A DNA stretch of 64,000 nt, from the NCBI GenBank assembly GCA_032622095.1, contig CP136061.1, positions 215,790,373-215,854,372 on the forward strand. The letters are read 5' to 3'. Positions 45,406 through 56,227 of the stretch are shown one piece after another. The notes beneath the pieces are model-generated. The model searched no databases, was not told the origin of the DNA, and saw only the letters and a program-made list of their open reading frames with translations. The first letter of the stretch is position 1, and each line of letters starts with the position of its first letter. The stretch is from Siphonodentalium dalli. Taxonomy: Eukaryota > Mollusca > Scaphopoda > Gadilida > Siphonodentaliidae. A program made the translations under genes and the position numbers.

Positions 45406-45682
45406 AAATTTTTAACACGTCTGATTGTGAGCACCAAGAAATCAAACTGATTATACAGGTATGCGCAATGCGCATGCTCGGCCCGGTTAGAGTAATTAAC
45501 AAACTTTAACTGGAAGACAGAACGAAACGCAACGCGTTTCCGGGAGTTTTTTGGGCAGTGAGTTGCGGAGGCTAAAAAAATCTAATTCTGTATGAATTAT
45601 GTCAGGTGAGTAGCTAATTTTTGAAATAAAATACGTTGAACAATGTGCTTGGGACCCAAACAGAAAACAGCCATTTGCATGG

Positions 45683-46120
45683 TTAACCCTTTGAGTGCCA
45701 GGTCGAATTTTTGTATCAACCCATATACCCTGTGCCAATGCATTCTCTTATATATGCGAGTCGACCATAGGTGGCCTCGCATATATAAGATAATGCATTG
45801 GCCTAACAATTTTTCATCATTTGTTATTATTTTTTACAATTTTTTACAATTTTAATAATTTTTTCTTATATTCTTTAACAGACTTAATTTGTAGGTAGTT
45901 TTTCATGGGCATTAAAATTATTACTATGAATACTTGGTGATAGTTTTGAGTTATAACATGCCCCTAAGGTTTTATCCAGTTTGTTTTTAAATTCGCTATA
46001 GCATGCTTATTAAAGCATACCCAAAAAAAATTCGACCAAAAGTTTTAATTTTTTTAGGGCTGATTTTACAGACCGTAAATTAGGGCCGATGAGATCGGCC
46101 CCTGGCACTGAAAGGGTTAA
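45683..46120 (+). mobile_element. TTAA-type MITE, 'GAGTGCCAGG' family, full copy
   Basis: TTAACCCTTTGAGTGCCAGG at the left and CCTGGCACTGAAAGGGTTAA at the right, 438 bp. Blocks in order: 'tttttgtatcaacccatata', a full hairpin (45737-45803), the 'ttcttatattctttaacaga' core, 'gttttgagttataacatgcc', 'tagcatgcttattaaagcat', and 'gggccgatgagatcggcccc'. Confidence 0.8.
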
Positions 46121-46669
46121 GGAACAGAAAAGAGCATTCCGTTTTAGTCTATTCCTGATATGGTTGAAATAAAGAGCATGTTTGTTTAACTTAAACAAAA
46201 TTGCGAAAAATTGAAAACAGCTGGAAAATGGCTGTGGCCATGGAACATATTTTTCAGAGCATATGAAACCGGCATATCAATATTTCATGTATTTGTCAAA
46301 CTGTCATATACCTCCTTCCAAATTACGTAGACAACATTTGGAAGCTCATAGGAGCCATGTCCTTTTAAGTCTTCTAGTTGGAGCTATTTTCTAGAAAAAA
46401 TACTGTTTATCGTAGATAGAAGGATTCACTTAAATGCAAATAGGTTTTTAAGAAGGAATTTAATAACACGCATTAAGTATTTTGCAGCGATATCGGAAAT
46501 TGTTTCTACTTTTGAAATAAATCCTGATTATTGGATGGTATCAAGAAGGAATTTGTAGGCAAGCATATGCCAAGTTATAATTGAAATCGATTGATTGATG
46601 ATTATTAGATGCTGGTTGTTGGAGACTGCAATTTGCCACATCAAAGAAATGAATAACATACACTGGCCT

Positions 46670-46800
46670 GAGAATATGGTGCCGAACATTTGCATAAAGA
46701 TCGAGGTACCCAGAGGGTGAATTTAGTGACAATACGCTGCTCAATGGTGAGCATCTCTAAGTTCACCTTCTAAGCACCTCATTCTGCTTTTATGGGCCTC
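46670..46800. mobile_element. hAT-like MITE, degraded
   Basis: 'gaggtacccagagggtgaat' and 'taagttcaccttctaagcac' + 'ctcattctgc' form the worn palindrome, followed by 'gggcctcatcttctctggaa' of the long form. Confidence 0.5.
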
Positions 46801-46861
46801 ATCTTCTCTGGAAAGTATCTCTATTATCAAATAAACAATTTTTTTAGTTTCTTTAGAAATT

Positions 46862-47059
46862 TCTTAAAAATCCTGTGCCACTGCATTCTGTTATATATAC
46901 AAGTCTCCCATAGGGAGCCTCGCATATATAAGAGAATGCACTGGTGTACAAGGTCAAGATAAATATTGTTAGGCCAATGCATTCTCTTATATGTAAGAGA
47001 ATGCATTGGCACAAGGTTTTTCTCAAAATTTCAGGAAGCTCCAGTCATGGAAGGATTAA
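46862..47059. mobile_element. TTAA-type MITE, 'CATGACNGGAGCT' family, partial
   Basis: A hairpin cassette with the 'tcccatagggagc' centre, the 'aaggtcaagataaatattgt' core, a second cassette shortened to its arms, and the right end AGCTCCAGTCATGGAAGG with TTAA (47056-47059). The left terminus is replaced by unrelated sequence. Confidence 0.6.
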
Positions 47060-47608
47060 TAGTCATTATTTAGATGTGATGTGGTTTTATCCGTTGGTGC
47101 ACGTTGTTAATTTTGCATGACTCGCACATTTTATTTATAGATTCTCTGCACATCACCTTCTTGCTTCTCATAAATCTTAGAATACTCCGAAGGACTAAAT
47201 GCTTTCAAATTGTTTTCCCATCAGGCAGCTTGACAGGCAAGGTTTGTTAGGATTTGATATGCCACTATAAGAATCAATGTTGGACTTTGTGTAGCGCACT
47301 TGACCAACAACAGACAGTTTTTTACCTTGGCGAAGTAAATGTGTTCACTCTTATGCCATTAACTTTTCCCCAGGGACAGGGGAATACAGAAACCATGATT
47401 CTATTGTCCTTGTCGGGATAGATGCTAGCATGACAATGCACCAATCAATTTTATGTTTATTGTATGCACTTTGGAATTGAGGTTTCTCTCCATTATCATC
47501 AGGATTGTCATCAGCGGGGGCCAGAAGCTCAGTGTTCATGCTGACGGTGGCCAAATTGTGCCAATTTGTTTTGAAAATGACCAAATAAAATTTCATTTAG
47601 TCTGTATA
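47060..47608. other. Intron sequence, nothing recognised
   Basis: No supported feature. Confidence 0.4.
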
Positions 47609-47610
47609 TA

Positions 47611-47819
47611 CAGTAATGCCCTAAATAATCGACTCCTTAACCACAGCAGAATTATGGGTAACTTTTCAGGATTTAGTTGGAAATATGGCTTGTTGCCATT
47701 TATCGGAAAGCTCTCAGTGAGAGCTTTCCAATGGCAACAAGCCATATTTCCGACTAAATCCTGAAAAGTTACCCATAATTATGCTGTGGTTAAGGAGTCG
47801 ATTATTTAGGGCATTACTG
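47611..47819. mobile_element. Mariner-like snapback MITE
   Basis: TA-flanked, CAGTAATGCCCTAAATAATC to ...GGGCATTACTG, 209 bp, nearly self-complementary around 'gctctcagtgagagctttcc'. Confidence 0.75.
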
Positions 47820-47870
47820 TAGTTGGCAATCACCTTTCATCAGATCTCTGTGAAACCATGCATGCATGCA

Positions 47871-48250
47871 GGCCTGAGAATAAAGTTCCTGTTATTTGCA
47901 GAATGCTGTCCCCAGAGGGTGAATTTAGTGACGCTATTCCACATAGTGGGCTAGCATCTCTAAATTCACCCACTTGGGACCTCATTCTGCTTAGGCCTCA
48001 TCTTCTCTGGAAATTGTTCTTATCAAATTTCTATAGAGACTTCTTCACATAGATTCTGCTTCTTTTTTAGTTTAGTTTCTCTATATCCCCAAATTGGCAG
48101 ACGATACATTGCATAATCGAAGTTTCCAATGGGTGTACAACTGTACATCACAATATTCACCATTTGGGAACTTCAATCTGAGTATATGTCTCCCATAGCA
48201 GATTAGGCCATGCAGAATGAGGTCCCAAGAGTGTGAATTTGGTGATGCTA
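47871..48250. mobile_element. hAT-like MITE, long form, right end lost
   Basis: CAGGCCTGAG at the left, a palindrome on 'gaatgctgtccccagagggt', then 'ttctctatatccccaaattg' and 'cacaatattcaccatttggg', and half of the right palindrome up to 'gatgctagccaactgtctca'. The right end is replaced at 48265 by a mariner-like piece. Confidence 0.6.
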
Positions 48251-48264
48251 GCCAACTGTCTCAA

Positions 48265-48413
48265 AGTCGGAAATATGGCTTGTTGCCATTCATTGGAAAG
48301 CTCTCAATGAGAGCTTTCCGAAGAATGGCAACAAGCCATATTTCTGACTAAATCCTGACAAGTTACCCATATTTCTGCTGTGGTTAAGGAGTCAATTACT
48401 TAAGGCATTACTG
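48265..48413. mobile_element. Mariner-like snapback MITE, left end lost
   Basis: Starts 'gtcggaaatatggcttgttg' and ends ...GGCATTACTG with TA, through the inverted centre 'gctctcaatgagagctttcc'. Confidence 0.65.
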
Positions 48414-48488
48414 TACGTCACTTGATTAAGAAAGGACACCGTTTTAGTTGCTAATCTTCATTGTTTTGATAAGTAAGAATAAAAATTT

Positions 48489-48585
48489 GCCGATGAATGG
48501 CAACAAGCCATATTTCTGACTAAATCCTGAAAAGTTACCCATAATTCTGCTATGGTTAAGGAGTCGATTACTTAGAGTATTACTG
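48489..48585. mobile_element. Mariner-like snapback MITE, right arm only
   Basis: Starts 'ccgatgaatggcaacaagcc' and ends ...GTATTACTG with TA. Confidence 0.6.
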
Positions 48586-49356
48586 TACTTTACTGCTTTG
48601 TAAATTTCTCTATGATCCCATATTATTGGTTTTTCAATTAGGCCAAAGTTTCAAAATGGCAAAAAATCGAACAAAAGAAGCATCTGAGGACAAGGTCAAG
48701 GGTAGCAGCTACCGGGATTTCAGAAAAAGGCACCATTCAGATCCTCAGTGCAATCTTAAATCCTAAAATTTGTAAAAATAGTTAAACTTGGTCTAACTGT
48801 TTTGGTAAAACAGAAATTTTAATACATTTGCAAGGATCAAGTTGATGCTAAATTACCATATTTGATCTATGCCACTTCTACACATTATATCGCCATTCTA
48901 TCGTATTCTTATCGACAATTTGTTTGACTGGTAGGATTTCTGCACATGTGGTATTGGGAGCGCAGTGAATGAAATGGATGTGGAACACTGGTAAATTTCA
49001 ATTTGTCAAACCCCACTTTCTTTATCTGTATGCTAGCACTAGGCGGTATGCCACATGGTGTATGCATCTTGTGACAGCCCAGCCCAGAAACAGAATATCT
49101 CTTCTCTGATTTTCAGACAAATGTGCCATACAAATTACGCACCATGATGCCAATTGAAATATCCTGACAAATAGAATGATACCAAGATCTTATTTTCATA
49201 CCAATATTGGCATAACTTAATTGGCCCTAACGTGGAACCATAAATTACAATGCTAGCCAATCTTTATAATATTGCATGAACAAACTCATTAATGTTGGCA
49301 CTCATCATAATAGTTCATCAGACATGAGATTATAACGCTGAATCTAACCTGGTCAC
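48586..49356. other. Intron sequence, nothing recognised
   Basis: No supported feature. Confidence 0.4.
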
Positions 49357-49609
49357 AAGCCTTGAAATAGGGTGTCTGTCATTTGCAGAATGAGGTCCCC
49401 AGAGGGTGAATTTAGTGATGCTACCCCCGCATAGCGGGCTAGCATCACCAAATTCACCCTCTGGGAACCTCATTCTGCTGAGGTGTAAGCAGAATGAGGT
49501 CGCCAGATGGTGAATTTGGTGATGCTAGCCCGCTATGCGGGGTAGCATCACTAAATTCACCCTCTGGGGACCTCATTTTGCAAATGACAGACACCCTATT
49601 TCAAGGCTT
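49357..49609. mobile_element. hAT-like MITE with both palindromes, compact
   Basis: CAAGCCTTGAAATAGGGTG at the left and CACCCTATTTCAAGGCTTG at the right, perfectly inverted. Two complete palindromes with 'cccgcatagcgggctagc' and 'cccgctatgcggggtagc' centres lie directly side by side. The flanks 'aacctggtca' / 'aacctggaca' suggest the target duplication. Confidence 0.75.
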
Positions 49610-49964
49610 GAACCTGGACATTATACGGAACATTAAGCAGTAAATCATAGCATGGTTCTCTAATAGTTATGCCTTTTATGCTGATGCAGGGATTTTTATC
49701 GATAATTATTTGCATAATTTGCAGTAAAATGTGATTTTATGGCTCCTCCATCCTTAGAGATATGATATTCCAACATGTTTATTACATCATCAATTAACTT
49801 GGATCAAGGTGTACAGCTGTACTGAGGGGCGAGCGAACCCTGGTGGTTGGGTTGATAAGGTGCATGGAGCTCTGGTTCATTGGTTAAATGCATTTGGCTT
49901 AGAATTGTCACGCTGTCAATTAACACATCGATATGAGTATGATAATGGTCTTTTTCTCCTTCCA

Positions 49965-50192
49965 TTAACCCTTTCATGACGGGAGCTGCAGCATTAAAGA
50001 TCATGTGCCAGTGCATTCTCTTATAAATATATAAGAGAATGCACTGGCTTACTAGATCAAGGTAAATATTGTTAGGCCAATGTATTCTCTTATATAGGCG
50101 AGGCTCCCTTTGGGAGACTCGCATATATAAGAGAATGCATTGGCACAGGGTTTTCGCAATAATTCAGGAAGCACCAGTCATGAGAGGGTTAA
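49965..50192. mobile_element. TTAA-type MITE, 'CATGACNGGAGCT' family, full copy
   Basis: 228 bp: TTAACCCTTTCATGACGGGAG to CACCAGTCATGAGAGGGTTAA. The left cassette has lost its centre so its two arms meet (cttataaatatataagag); the right cassette is complete with the 'tccctttgggag' centre. Confidence 0.75.
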
Positions 50193-50703
50193 AGACACTG
50201 ATGGCCTTTGTCAAGTATGTATTTTTGTTAGTAAACAAAAGCCATATTATGTTATAGTACAGTACATAAAGAGTATGAGATAAGTAAAACACTCTACACC
50301 GTGGAGACCCCACCAATGAAATTGTGGTTAAAATTGTCACCAAGTTGTTTACAAGATACTGGCATAGCGTTCGCTATAATCATCGCCACTCAAGATTGCA
50401 GTGTTGAATGGGACACTGTGAATCACTCTCCTAAAAACTTGTCTCGGTGTTTTGCTTATCGCTCACTCTTTATATGCTGTATATAAACTAACGTAAATAC
50501 AAAGTGTGTTTTGTGCAAATATCGCTTTACATACTATCATTATACTATACTTTTACTATATTCTTGAAGAAATTGACATAATTTCAAAACAATACATTTT
50601 CATGACACAGGAAAAGATCATGCTAAGTTTTTGCTTTTGGCTTGTTTTCAAGGAACTCACAATGATGGTCGACACAATGTTTACAATTCTTTGCTCTGTG
50701 CTG
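50193..50703. other. Intron sequence, nothing recognised
   Basis: A 101-codon ORF at 50506-50811 is AT-driven and has no recognisable domain. Confidence 0.4.
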
Positions 50704-50752
50704 CTAACTCTAAAATCAAGTAGTAATAATAACCACTTGATTTTAGAGTTAG
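50704..50752. repeat. Short perfect hairpin
   Basis: ctaactctaaaatcaagt and its inverse around 'agtaataataacc'. 'ctctaaaatcaagtggtaat' recurs at 62879. Confidence 0.7.
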
Positions 50753-50779
50753 CCATCTTTATCTACAAGACCGTCCGTT

Positions 50780-50920
50780 TGACCTCGTTCTTCTGGCCCA
50801 GAAACAATTGAAATAACAAACTTCAAAAATCAATATCTGATCAGTCTGAGCTTTGATGGGTAGGATCCTCGACTCGAATCAAATACTTTTTACCCCGAAG
50901 CCACAGAAACAGTAATTTAG
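50780..50920 (-). repeat. Dispersed repeat shared in inverse with 62695-62850
   Basis: 'ttctggcccagaaacaattg', 'gatcagtctgagctttgatg' and 'tactttttaccccgaagcca' are the complement of blocks at 62695-62850 in reversed order. Origin unknown. Confidence 0.55.
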
Positions 50921-51258
50921 GAGCATCTGATTAGATTGAGTAGCTTTAATGACTAAATAAACGCTGACGAGTAGGTTTCTTGAGGAATGTTCAACAAATA
51001 ATGTGATTAAGGCTGTTGAAGATATTTAACTGAACATACACCCTCCAATATGATTTAATAGGAATCCTATATCTTCGTCATATGTATGATAAAAACACCC
51101 TTCCAAATTTTCTTTTCTGCCACATTCCTGCCTATTTGAAAACTCATGAGTGATCATTTTGAGTGGTGGCTGGCTGCATGCAGCACACATCACTGCTAAT
51201 GGGTGGGTCTACTTGGTATCAACAAACAATATATATATAAAAAATATTTTATTTCCAG

Positions 51259-51366
51259 GAGTACTATCGGTCTGCTGGGCGCAAGGAGCGCAATGGGGAA
51301 AAAATCGTACAGGAAATGGCTGATAAGATTGCGGAAGTTCTAAAATTAAAACGAGAGTCTGTTATG
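51259..51366 (+). CDS. CACNA2D-like: Exon B of the alpha2/delta subunit gene (VWA_N start)
   Basis: A 108-nt exon of exactly 36 codons in phase 0 at both ends, between a ttttatttccag acceptor and a consensus gtgagt donor. It reads EYYRSAGRKERNGEKIV..., then a helix with EMADKIAEVLKLKRESVM. The spacing of a tyrosine-rich start, a 'G..IV..MA..I...L..K...V' helix and a basic end is the signature I recall for the alpha2/delta region leading into the VWA_N domain, where vertebrate exons carry 35-40 codons. It joins exon A after a 35,663-bp intron and exon C after 8,467 bp without breaking frame. Codon use is ordinary and no stop or frameshift is present, so the gene looks functional. This is the clearest of the three exons. 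Confidence 0.85.
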
Positions 51367-52034
51367 GTGAGTAGGTTATGTAAATATGAACATTTGCACG
51401 TATATAGTAAACTTATATTTAAAGGGAGACTGTCGCCAATATCAATAAATTCCCGGAAATAACAACGATCTTATAATCGATATTATATCGCAAAATAAGT
51501 AATTTGAGTCGAAGATGTCTTCTGTAAACGTTCAGGTTAAACAGGTTATCTTATAATCAAACTTAATAATTAGATATAAATTAAATTACGAATTTCAGTG
51601 TACAAAACATAATCAAATTAAATGATGGAAGGTGGTTTGGGCAACACGTGGTACACATGATCGTATAAAAAATTATGTTGATACAGGGTGTGAACTCAAG
51701 CCACTCACTGACTCGTGACTATACAATAACTTAAATCAGTATCTGGGACTAGTGTGAATATATAATATAAATTTATTTGATATATATTTGCATGAAAACT
51801 GTACAAAAATTACTTGACGACGATAGTTCTATTTTCACGTTTCGGCTAATCTGCCATCCATAACATTATTTCATACTCAATTGACTCAATCGAAATCTGG
51901 TTACCTTATTCTACAAAGCAGATACTATAGAAACAAATAACATCATTCGAGTATGTACAGTAACCCTTTATGGAATGTACATGAACCATATTATTTATCA
52001 CCAATATCACACTTAGGTGTTGTGAGTAGTGTGA

Positions 52035-52275
52035 TTAACCCTTTGAGTGCCAGGTCCGATTTTTGTATCAACCCATATACCCTGTGCCAATGCATTCTCT
52101 TATATATGCGAGTCGACCATAGGTCGCCTCGCATATATAAGAGAATGCATTGGCCTAAGAATTTTTTATTTTTTATTTTTTTTTACAATTTTAATATATT
52201 TTATTATATTCTTTAACAGACTTATTGTGTAGGTTTAGGGCCGATAATATCGGCCCCTGGCACTCAAAGGGTTAA
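52035..52275 (+). mobile_element. TTAA-type MITE, 'GAGTGCCAGG' family, short form
   Basis: 241 bp: TTAACCCTTTGAGTGCCAGG to CCTGGCACTCAAAGGGTTAA. A single complete hairpin (52087-52153) and the 'ggccgataatatcggcc' motif; the central 'gcatgctta' part of the long form is absent. Confidence 0.8.
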
Positions 52276-52379
52276 AGTGATTTGAAACACGCTACTGCAG
52301 CTGACAGTGAGTAAACTTGATAAAATCTGGCATTTCAATAAATTGTGTATCAAAATTACCAGCAACCAATGTCATTTTT

Positions 52380-52466
52380 ATGTTTACCCATACCATAGTA
52401 TGGTAAACATAATGTCGACGTCCGGATTGACCACTCGTCGTGCGTCCGTCCGTCCGTCCGTCCGTC

Positions 52467-52497
<31 letters not shown>

Positions 52498-53009
52498 GGA
52501 CACTTTACGCATGGTGCGATAACTCAAATATTTTCTATCCGATCGGAACTAAATTTTGTATATGAGTTTCTCAGACCGTAATACAGATCGAGTTCGAATA
52601 TGGGTTTGATCCGAGTTTTTTTTACGGAGTTATGGCCCTTTTTCAACTTCGAATTCACGCATGCTGTCATAACTCAAACAATTTTTATCTGATCGGAACC
52701 AAATTTGGTATATCCCTTTCACTTGTATGGATTTTTGTGGTTAAAATGAACCCTTAATTCTCAACATTCCTTATACTTAGCAGAAATACCTTTCATCTGA
52801 TATATCTCATTTTATTGAGATGTATGTAAATTTTGTATGTGAATTTCTCAGCCCAAAATACAGATAGATTTCGAATTTGGGTTTGATCCATTTTTTTATA
52901 TTTTAAACAGAGTTATGGCTTATGGATTTTCGTGTCAGAACTGAAAATAGCTGATCACTATCGCCAAGGTATGGGTTAAACATCTGCCGATCGTGATCGG
53001 CCTCTCGTT
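52380..53009 (+). mobile_element. Foldback-type element with atgtttacccataccat ends, short
   Basis: Same left end and (CCGT/CTGT)n tract (52440-52496) as 36012, about two modules with 'ggagttatggccctttttca' and 'cagatcgagttcgaatatgg', and the same right end 'cgccaaggtatgggttaaac' with gccgatcgtgatcggc. Confidence 0.7.
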
Positions 53010-53261
53010 TAATTATAAATTAAATAAATGACTCGTTGGCAAAATCTTTCTCGTTGTTTACTGGCGATTTGTTTGGGATGAATGATGGACTGTTTGTTTA
53101 CATCTTCGCGCAGTTCAGATGTCGTGTTTTACAATAGGGCGCACAGCCGATGTTGAATATTTTGGTTAGTATATTTTAATGACGCTTTTAATGACGCTTT
53201 CTCCAAGTGAGTGTACAAGTATTGGCTGAGTCTTAAAATATCAGTTTAAAGTAGTGACATA

Positions 53262-53487
53262 CAGTAATTCTTTAAGTAATCGACTTCTTAACCACAGCAG
53301 AATTATGTGTAACTTTTCAGGATTTAGTCGGAAATATGGCTTGTTGCCATTCATCGGAAAGCTCTCAGGGAGAGCTTTCCGGGAGAGCTTTCCGATGAAT
53401 GGCAACAAGCCATATTTCCGACTAAATCCTGAAAAGTTACCCATAATTCTGCTGTGGTTAAGAAGTTGATTACTTAGAGCATTACTG
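53262..53487. mobile_element. Mariner-like snapback MITE, longest copy
   Basis: 226 bp, TA-flanked, CAGTAATTCTTTAAGTAATC to ...GAGCATTACTG. The centre has an extra 'gagagctttccg' repeat. Confidence 0.75.
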
Positions 53488-53550
53488 TAAGCAAATAATA
53501 TGCCCTATGCCCTTAACCTATGAAAAAATATGACTATTGAGTATTGCAAG

Positions 53551-53671
53551 CAAGCCTTGAAATAGGGTGTCTGTCATTTGCAGAATGAGGTCCCCAGAGG
53601 GTGAATTTAGTGATGCTACCCCGCATAGGGGACCTCATTCTGCAAATGACAGACACACTATTTCAAGGCTT
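53551..53671. mobile_element. hAT-like MITE with 8-bp duplication, minimal form
   Basis: CAAGCCTTGAAATAGGGTG to CACTATTTCAAGGCTTG with attgcaag directly on both sides. A single 'gaatgaggtccccagagggt' arm remains, followed by a deletion to 'ggggacctcattctgc'. Confidence 0.75.
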
Positions 53672-54063
53672 GATTGCAAGTGTCGAAGTTGGGCCCTGTG
53701 ATTATTCAAAACTCCATTCGATTCTTGACTCAGTTACAGTTTAGACTCAATTTTCACTGTTGTGTACTGCATAAAATGACCAAACAAATTAAGTCTATTG
53801 TAGATTAGAATATAATCTATGATATTGCCTAGTCAAATTGAAGGCACCGCCTGTCAGTGCCACAGGATCAAAATAACTGGCGGTCACATATCTTCAAATC
53901 TGCCAGACAGAAGTTAAAAAATTATTGTTATGTTGACACCAGGAGTACATCAGAAGCTAGACCATGAATTATCAAGTGGCTCTGCCTCAGTTGATCAAAA
54001 CTCACTGTCCCCACAGTTGGATGAAGAAAATCATACAACATGAATAAAATAGATTCAAATAAA

Positions 54064-54262
54064 TGTAACAGAACGAGAGAGAGAAGTGCGGGAGTCACAC
54101 CGAAAGTTGGCAGCACCCGGAATCCCAAGCCGGTCACCCATCCAAGCTCAACGTTGCTTAACTTCGGTGATCACACAAAGCGTCTAAGGACCGTGACCAA
54201 GAGATCTAGACCTCTCGATCAGAGATGTCATCGGCCTTCTATATTTACAACGCGACCGCTAC
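54064..54262 (-). pseudogene. 5S rRNA-like unit 1
   Basis: The complement of 54112-54174 reads 'gatcaccgaagttaagcaac' ... 'ggatgggtgaccggcttggg' + 'attccgggtgct', the 3' half of animal 5S rRNA including the box C region. About 13 nt between 'aagcaacg' and 'cttggatggg' (end of box A, intermediate element) are missing relative to unit 2. The 5' part is replaced by diverged sequence ending near 'gtagcggtcgcgttgtaaat'. A 5S pseudogene or a 5S-derived SINE head. Confidence 0.65.
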
Positions 54263-54363
54263 ACTACTCCCCCGTTCTTTTTGAGATTCACCGAATCTCA
54301 CCCGAGTCCTCCCCCAGAGTGGTTGCATCATGACACAGACTCCGAGTAGCAGACACGCCCCCA

Positions 54364-54576
54364 GTGTAACAGAACGAGAGAGAGAAGTGCGGGATTCGCA
54401 CCGAAAGTTGGCAGCACCCGGAATCCCAAGCCGGTCACCCATCCAAGTACTAACCGGGCTCGATATTGCTTAACTTCGGTGATCACACAAAGCGTCTTAA
54501 CGACCGTGACCAAGAGATCTAGACCTCTCAATCCGAGAAGTCATCGGCCTTCTATATTTACAACGTGACCGCTACA
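54364..54576 (-). pseudogene. 5S rRNA-like unit 2
   Basis: Complement of 54413-54485 keeps 'caccgaagttaagcaatatc', 'gagcccggttagtacttgg' and 'atgggtgaccggcttgggat', thus the whole 3' two-thirds of 5S with all three internal promoter blocks close to normal. The 5' region differs from 5S but is shared with unit 1, so the two form a same-strand tandem pair 300 bp apart. Both end in 'gcgaatcccgcacttctctc'-like sequence and 'cgttctgttaca'. Confidence 0.65.
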
Positions 54577-54734
54577 TGAATAATTACCAACTCATATGGT
54601 CCTATATATATGCAAAATAGCTTGTTTGACCTACAATGACTTTGCCTTTCTATACTGAATGAACAGTACACCTTGGAACAAAATCCTATTTGTTTTTGGA
54701 AAATGTGCCATTGATGAGCGAGTCCTATGAGATA

Positions 54735-54804
54735 CAGTAATGCTCTAAGTAATCGACTTCTTAACCACAGAAGAATTATGGATAACTTTTCAGAATTTAG
54801 TCGT
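54735..54804. mobile_element. Mariner-like snapback MITE, left arm only
   Basis: TA then CAGTAATGCTCTAAGTAATC to 'cagaatttagtcgta'. Confidence 0.6.
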
Positions 54805-55205
54805 ACTCATCAATGAGTATTTAGTATAGAAAGGTCAACCCTTTCTTTACTATTAAATTCTCAATGACGATTATTTCCCTTAGCAAATGTTCAAATAAAA
54901 AGTTCAACAAACACTTATTATCTGAACATTTCCCACCTTTGAATAGAATAACCTCTAACACTTGTACTATTTTTTGTCTGCCTGTTGTCTGCTTAGTTTT
55001 CCAAACATCCCTCCTGGTGAATAATAGAACATTCCTATATATACTTTTATACCTTGATGGGAGAATCCATTTAGTAAAGAAGGAGTCATTACTGAATGAT
55101 GAGGTTAGTGTTCGGATTAATCAGTTGAATGTGATCCACTTAGAAATTGGATGTAATCCATGTTACTGAGCAAGCTCATTCAGGGTCACTATCCTGTCGT
55201 GGATT

Positions 55206-55881
55206 CAAGTCTGAGTTTTGCAGAATGATCGAGGTCCCCAGAGGGTGAATTTAGTTACTCTATCCTGGTCCAGTCTACGTGCGACAGGGAAAGAAGATCG
55301 GGTCCTGGAGCTTACCATCTGCCGTTTGTCAGGATAGATTCCTACAAATATTCATTCTTCCCGAGAAACATAAAAGTGTTGAATAAAATACCAAACATGT
55401 ACAGGACCATCGACTTAGAAACATTCAAAGCGATGATCCCTTATTTCACCAAAACAAAGAAATAGAGTTTTTGGATGGATATGTATATAGTTTTAATAAT
55501 TTTATTGTCTTCATGCCGGAGACTTTTGGCTCCCAGCATAAAAAAATTACGGTTGGCACCAAATAAGAAGAAGAAGAAGTTGAAGTTCCCAAATGGTGAA
55601 TATTATGATGTACACCCATTGGGAACCTCGATTAGGCAATGTGCCGTCTGCCAATTTGGGGATATAGAGAAACTAAACTAAAAAAGAAATAGAATCTGTA
55701 TGAAGAAGTTTCTATAGAAATTTGATAATAAAGAAACTTTCCAGAGAAATGAGGCCTAAGCAGAATGAGGTCCCCAGAATGTGAATTTAGTGATGCTATC
55801 CTGCTATGCGGGATAGTGTCACTAAATTCACCCTCTGGGGACCTCATTCTGCAAATGACAGGCATCTTGTTCTCAGGCCTG
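55206..55881. mobile_element. hAT-like MITE long form, split by a LINE fragment
   Basis: Left: CAAGTCTGAG, 'tgcagaatgatcgaggtccc' to 'gtgaatttagttactctatc'. Right: 'gaagttcccaaatggtgaat', 'gaaactttccagagaaatga', a full right palindrome and ...TCTCAGGCCTG. The intervening 55262-55582 is LINE-derived. Confidence 0.65.
55262..55582 (+). pseudogene. 3' end of a non-LTR retrotransposon (LINE) ORF2
   Basis: Frame from 55283 to the TAG at 55463-55465 reads ...GAYHLPFVRIDSYKYSFFPR then NIKVLNKIPN and LETFKAMI. It matches the C-terminal signature '(R)T(D)..K.SFFPrTi..WN.LP....' and 's...FK..l' of LINE ORF2 proteins downstream of the reverse transcriptase. The 3' UTR runs to an aagaagaagaag tail at about 55565-55580, a normal LINE end. 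5'-truncated, as is usual for retrotransposed copies; likely CR1/Jockey-group, clade not resolved. Confidence 0.7.
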
Positions 55882-56227
55882 CATGGACGACGACGCTGTT
55901 AAGGCACCAGGTTTTACAACATTCTTGTAAATTCAGGAAAACGCTTAATTGTGTCATATTATTTTTGACATCTTCAAAATTAATTGATCACAGTAGTAAT
56001 ATAACAGTGTTTATAACAGTTCTTAAGTGATAAGTAATTCCCCAAATAAATGCGGGAACAATTTTCCTATTAATTTGAATTTCATGAATGACTCCACAGA
56101 GAAGACACGCATGCAGCTACAACCGCAATAACTGTTTTCAATTGCTTTAATCTTAGTCGCATGTCACAGGGATTAGTTCAGTGATATTTTAGATTAATTT
56201 AACAGAAAACAGAGACTACTTTTTATA

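Larger units (their letters stand above)
40566..45460 (-). pseudogene. DIRS-like tyrosine-recombinase retrotransposon, degenerate
   Basis: Read on the minus strand from 45.4 kb downward, a gag-like start, a reverse transcriptase, an RNase H region and a tyrosine-recombinase start occur in that order, with many frameshifts and stops. DIRS elements copy RNA into DNA and integrate with a tyrosine recombinase in place of a DDE integrase. The RT/RNase H carboxyl region (VWFPMILNLLVNHSLLLP, then a 'GRVH...L...W' block) and the following recombinase segment are diagnostic of this order. Two piggyBac-like MITEs (41795-42194, 44426-44824) are inserted. Split direct repeats typical of the group were not found. 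The recombinase catalytic Arg/His/Tyr region is missing, so the copy is dead. It lies antisense inside the host intron. Confidence 0.7.
15596..51258 (+). other. Intron A-B of the alpha2/delta gene (35.7 kb)
   Basis: Bounded by gtatgt and ttttatttccag. It holds most of the repeats in the window, in both orientations. No extra alpha2/delta exon is needed inside it because exons A and B join in frame. Confidence 0.75.

Noticed and set aside
50506-50811. 101-codon + strand ORF near exon B
   Set aside because: Low-complexity hydrophobic translation of AT-rich DNA containing a small hairpin; not in frame with the alpha2/delta exons through any splice site I can see.
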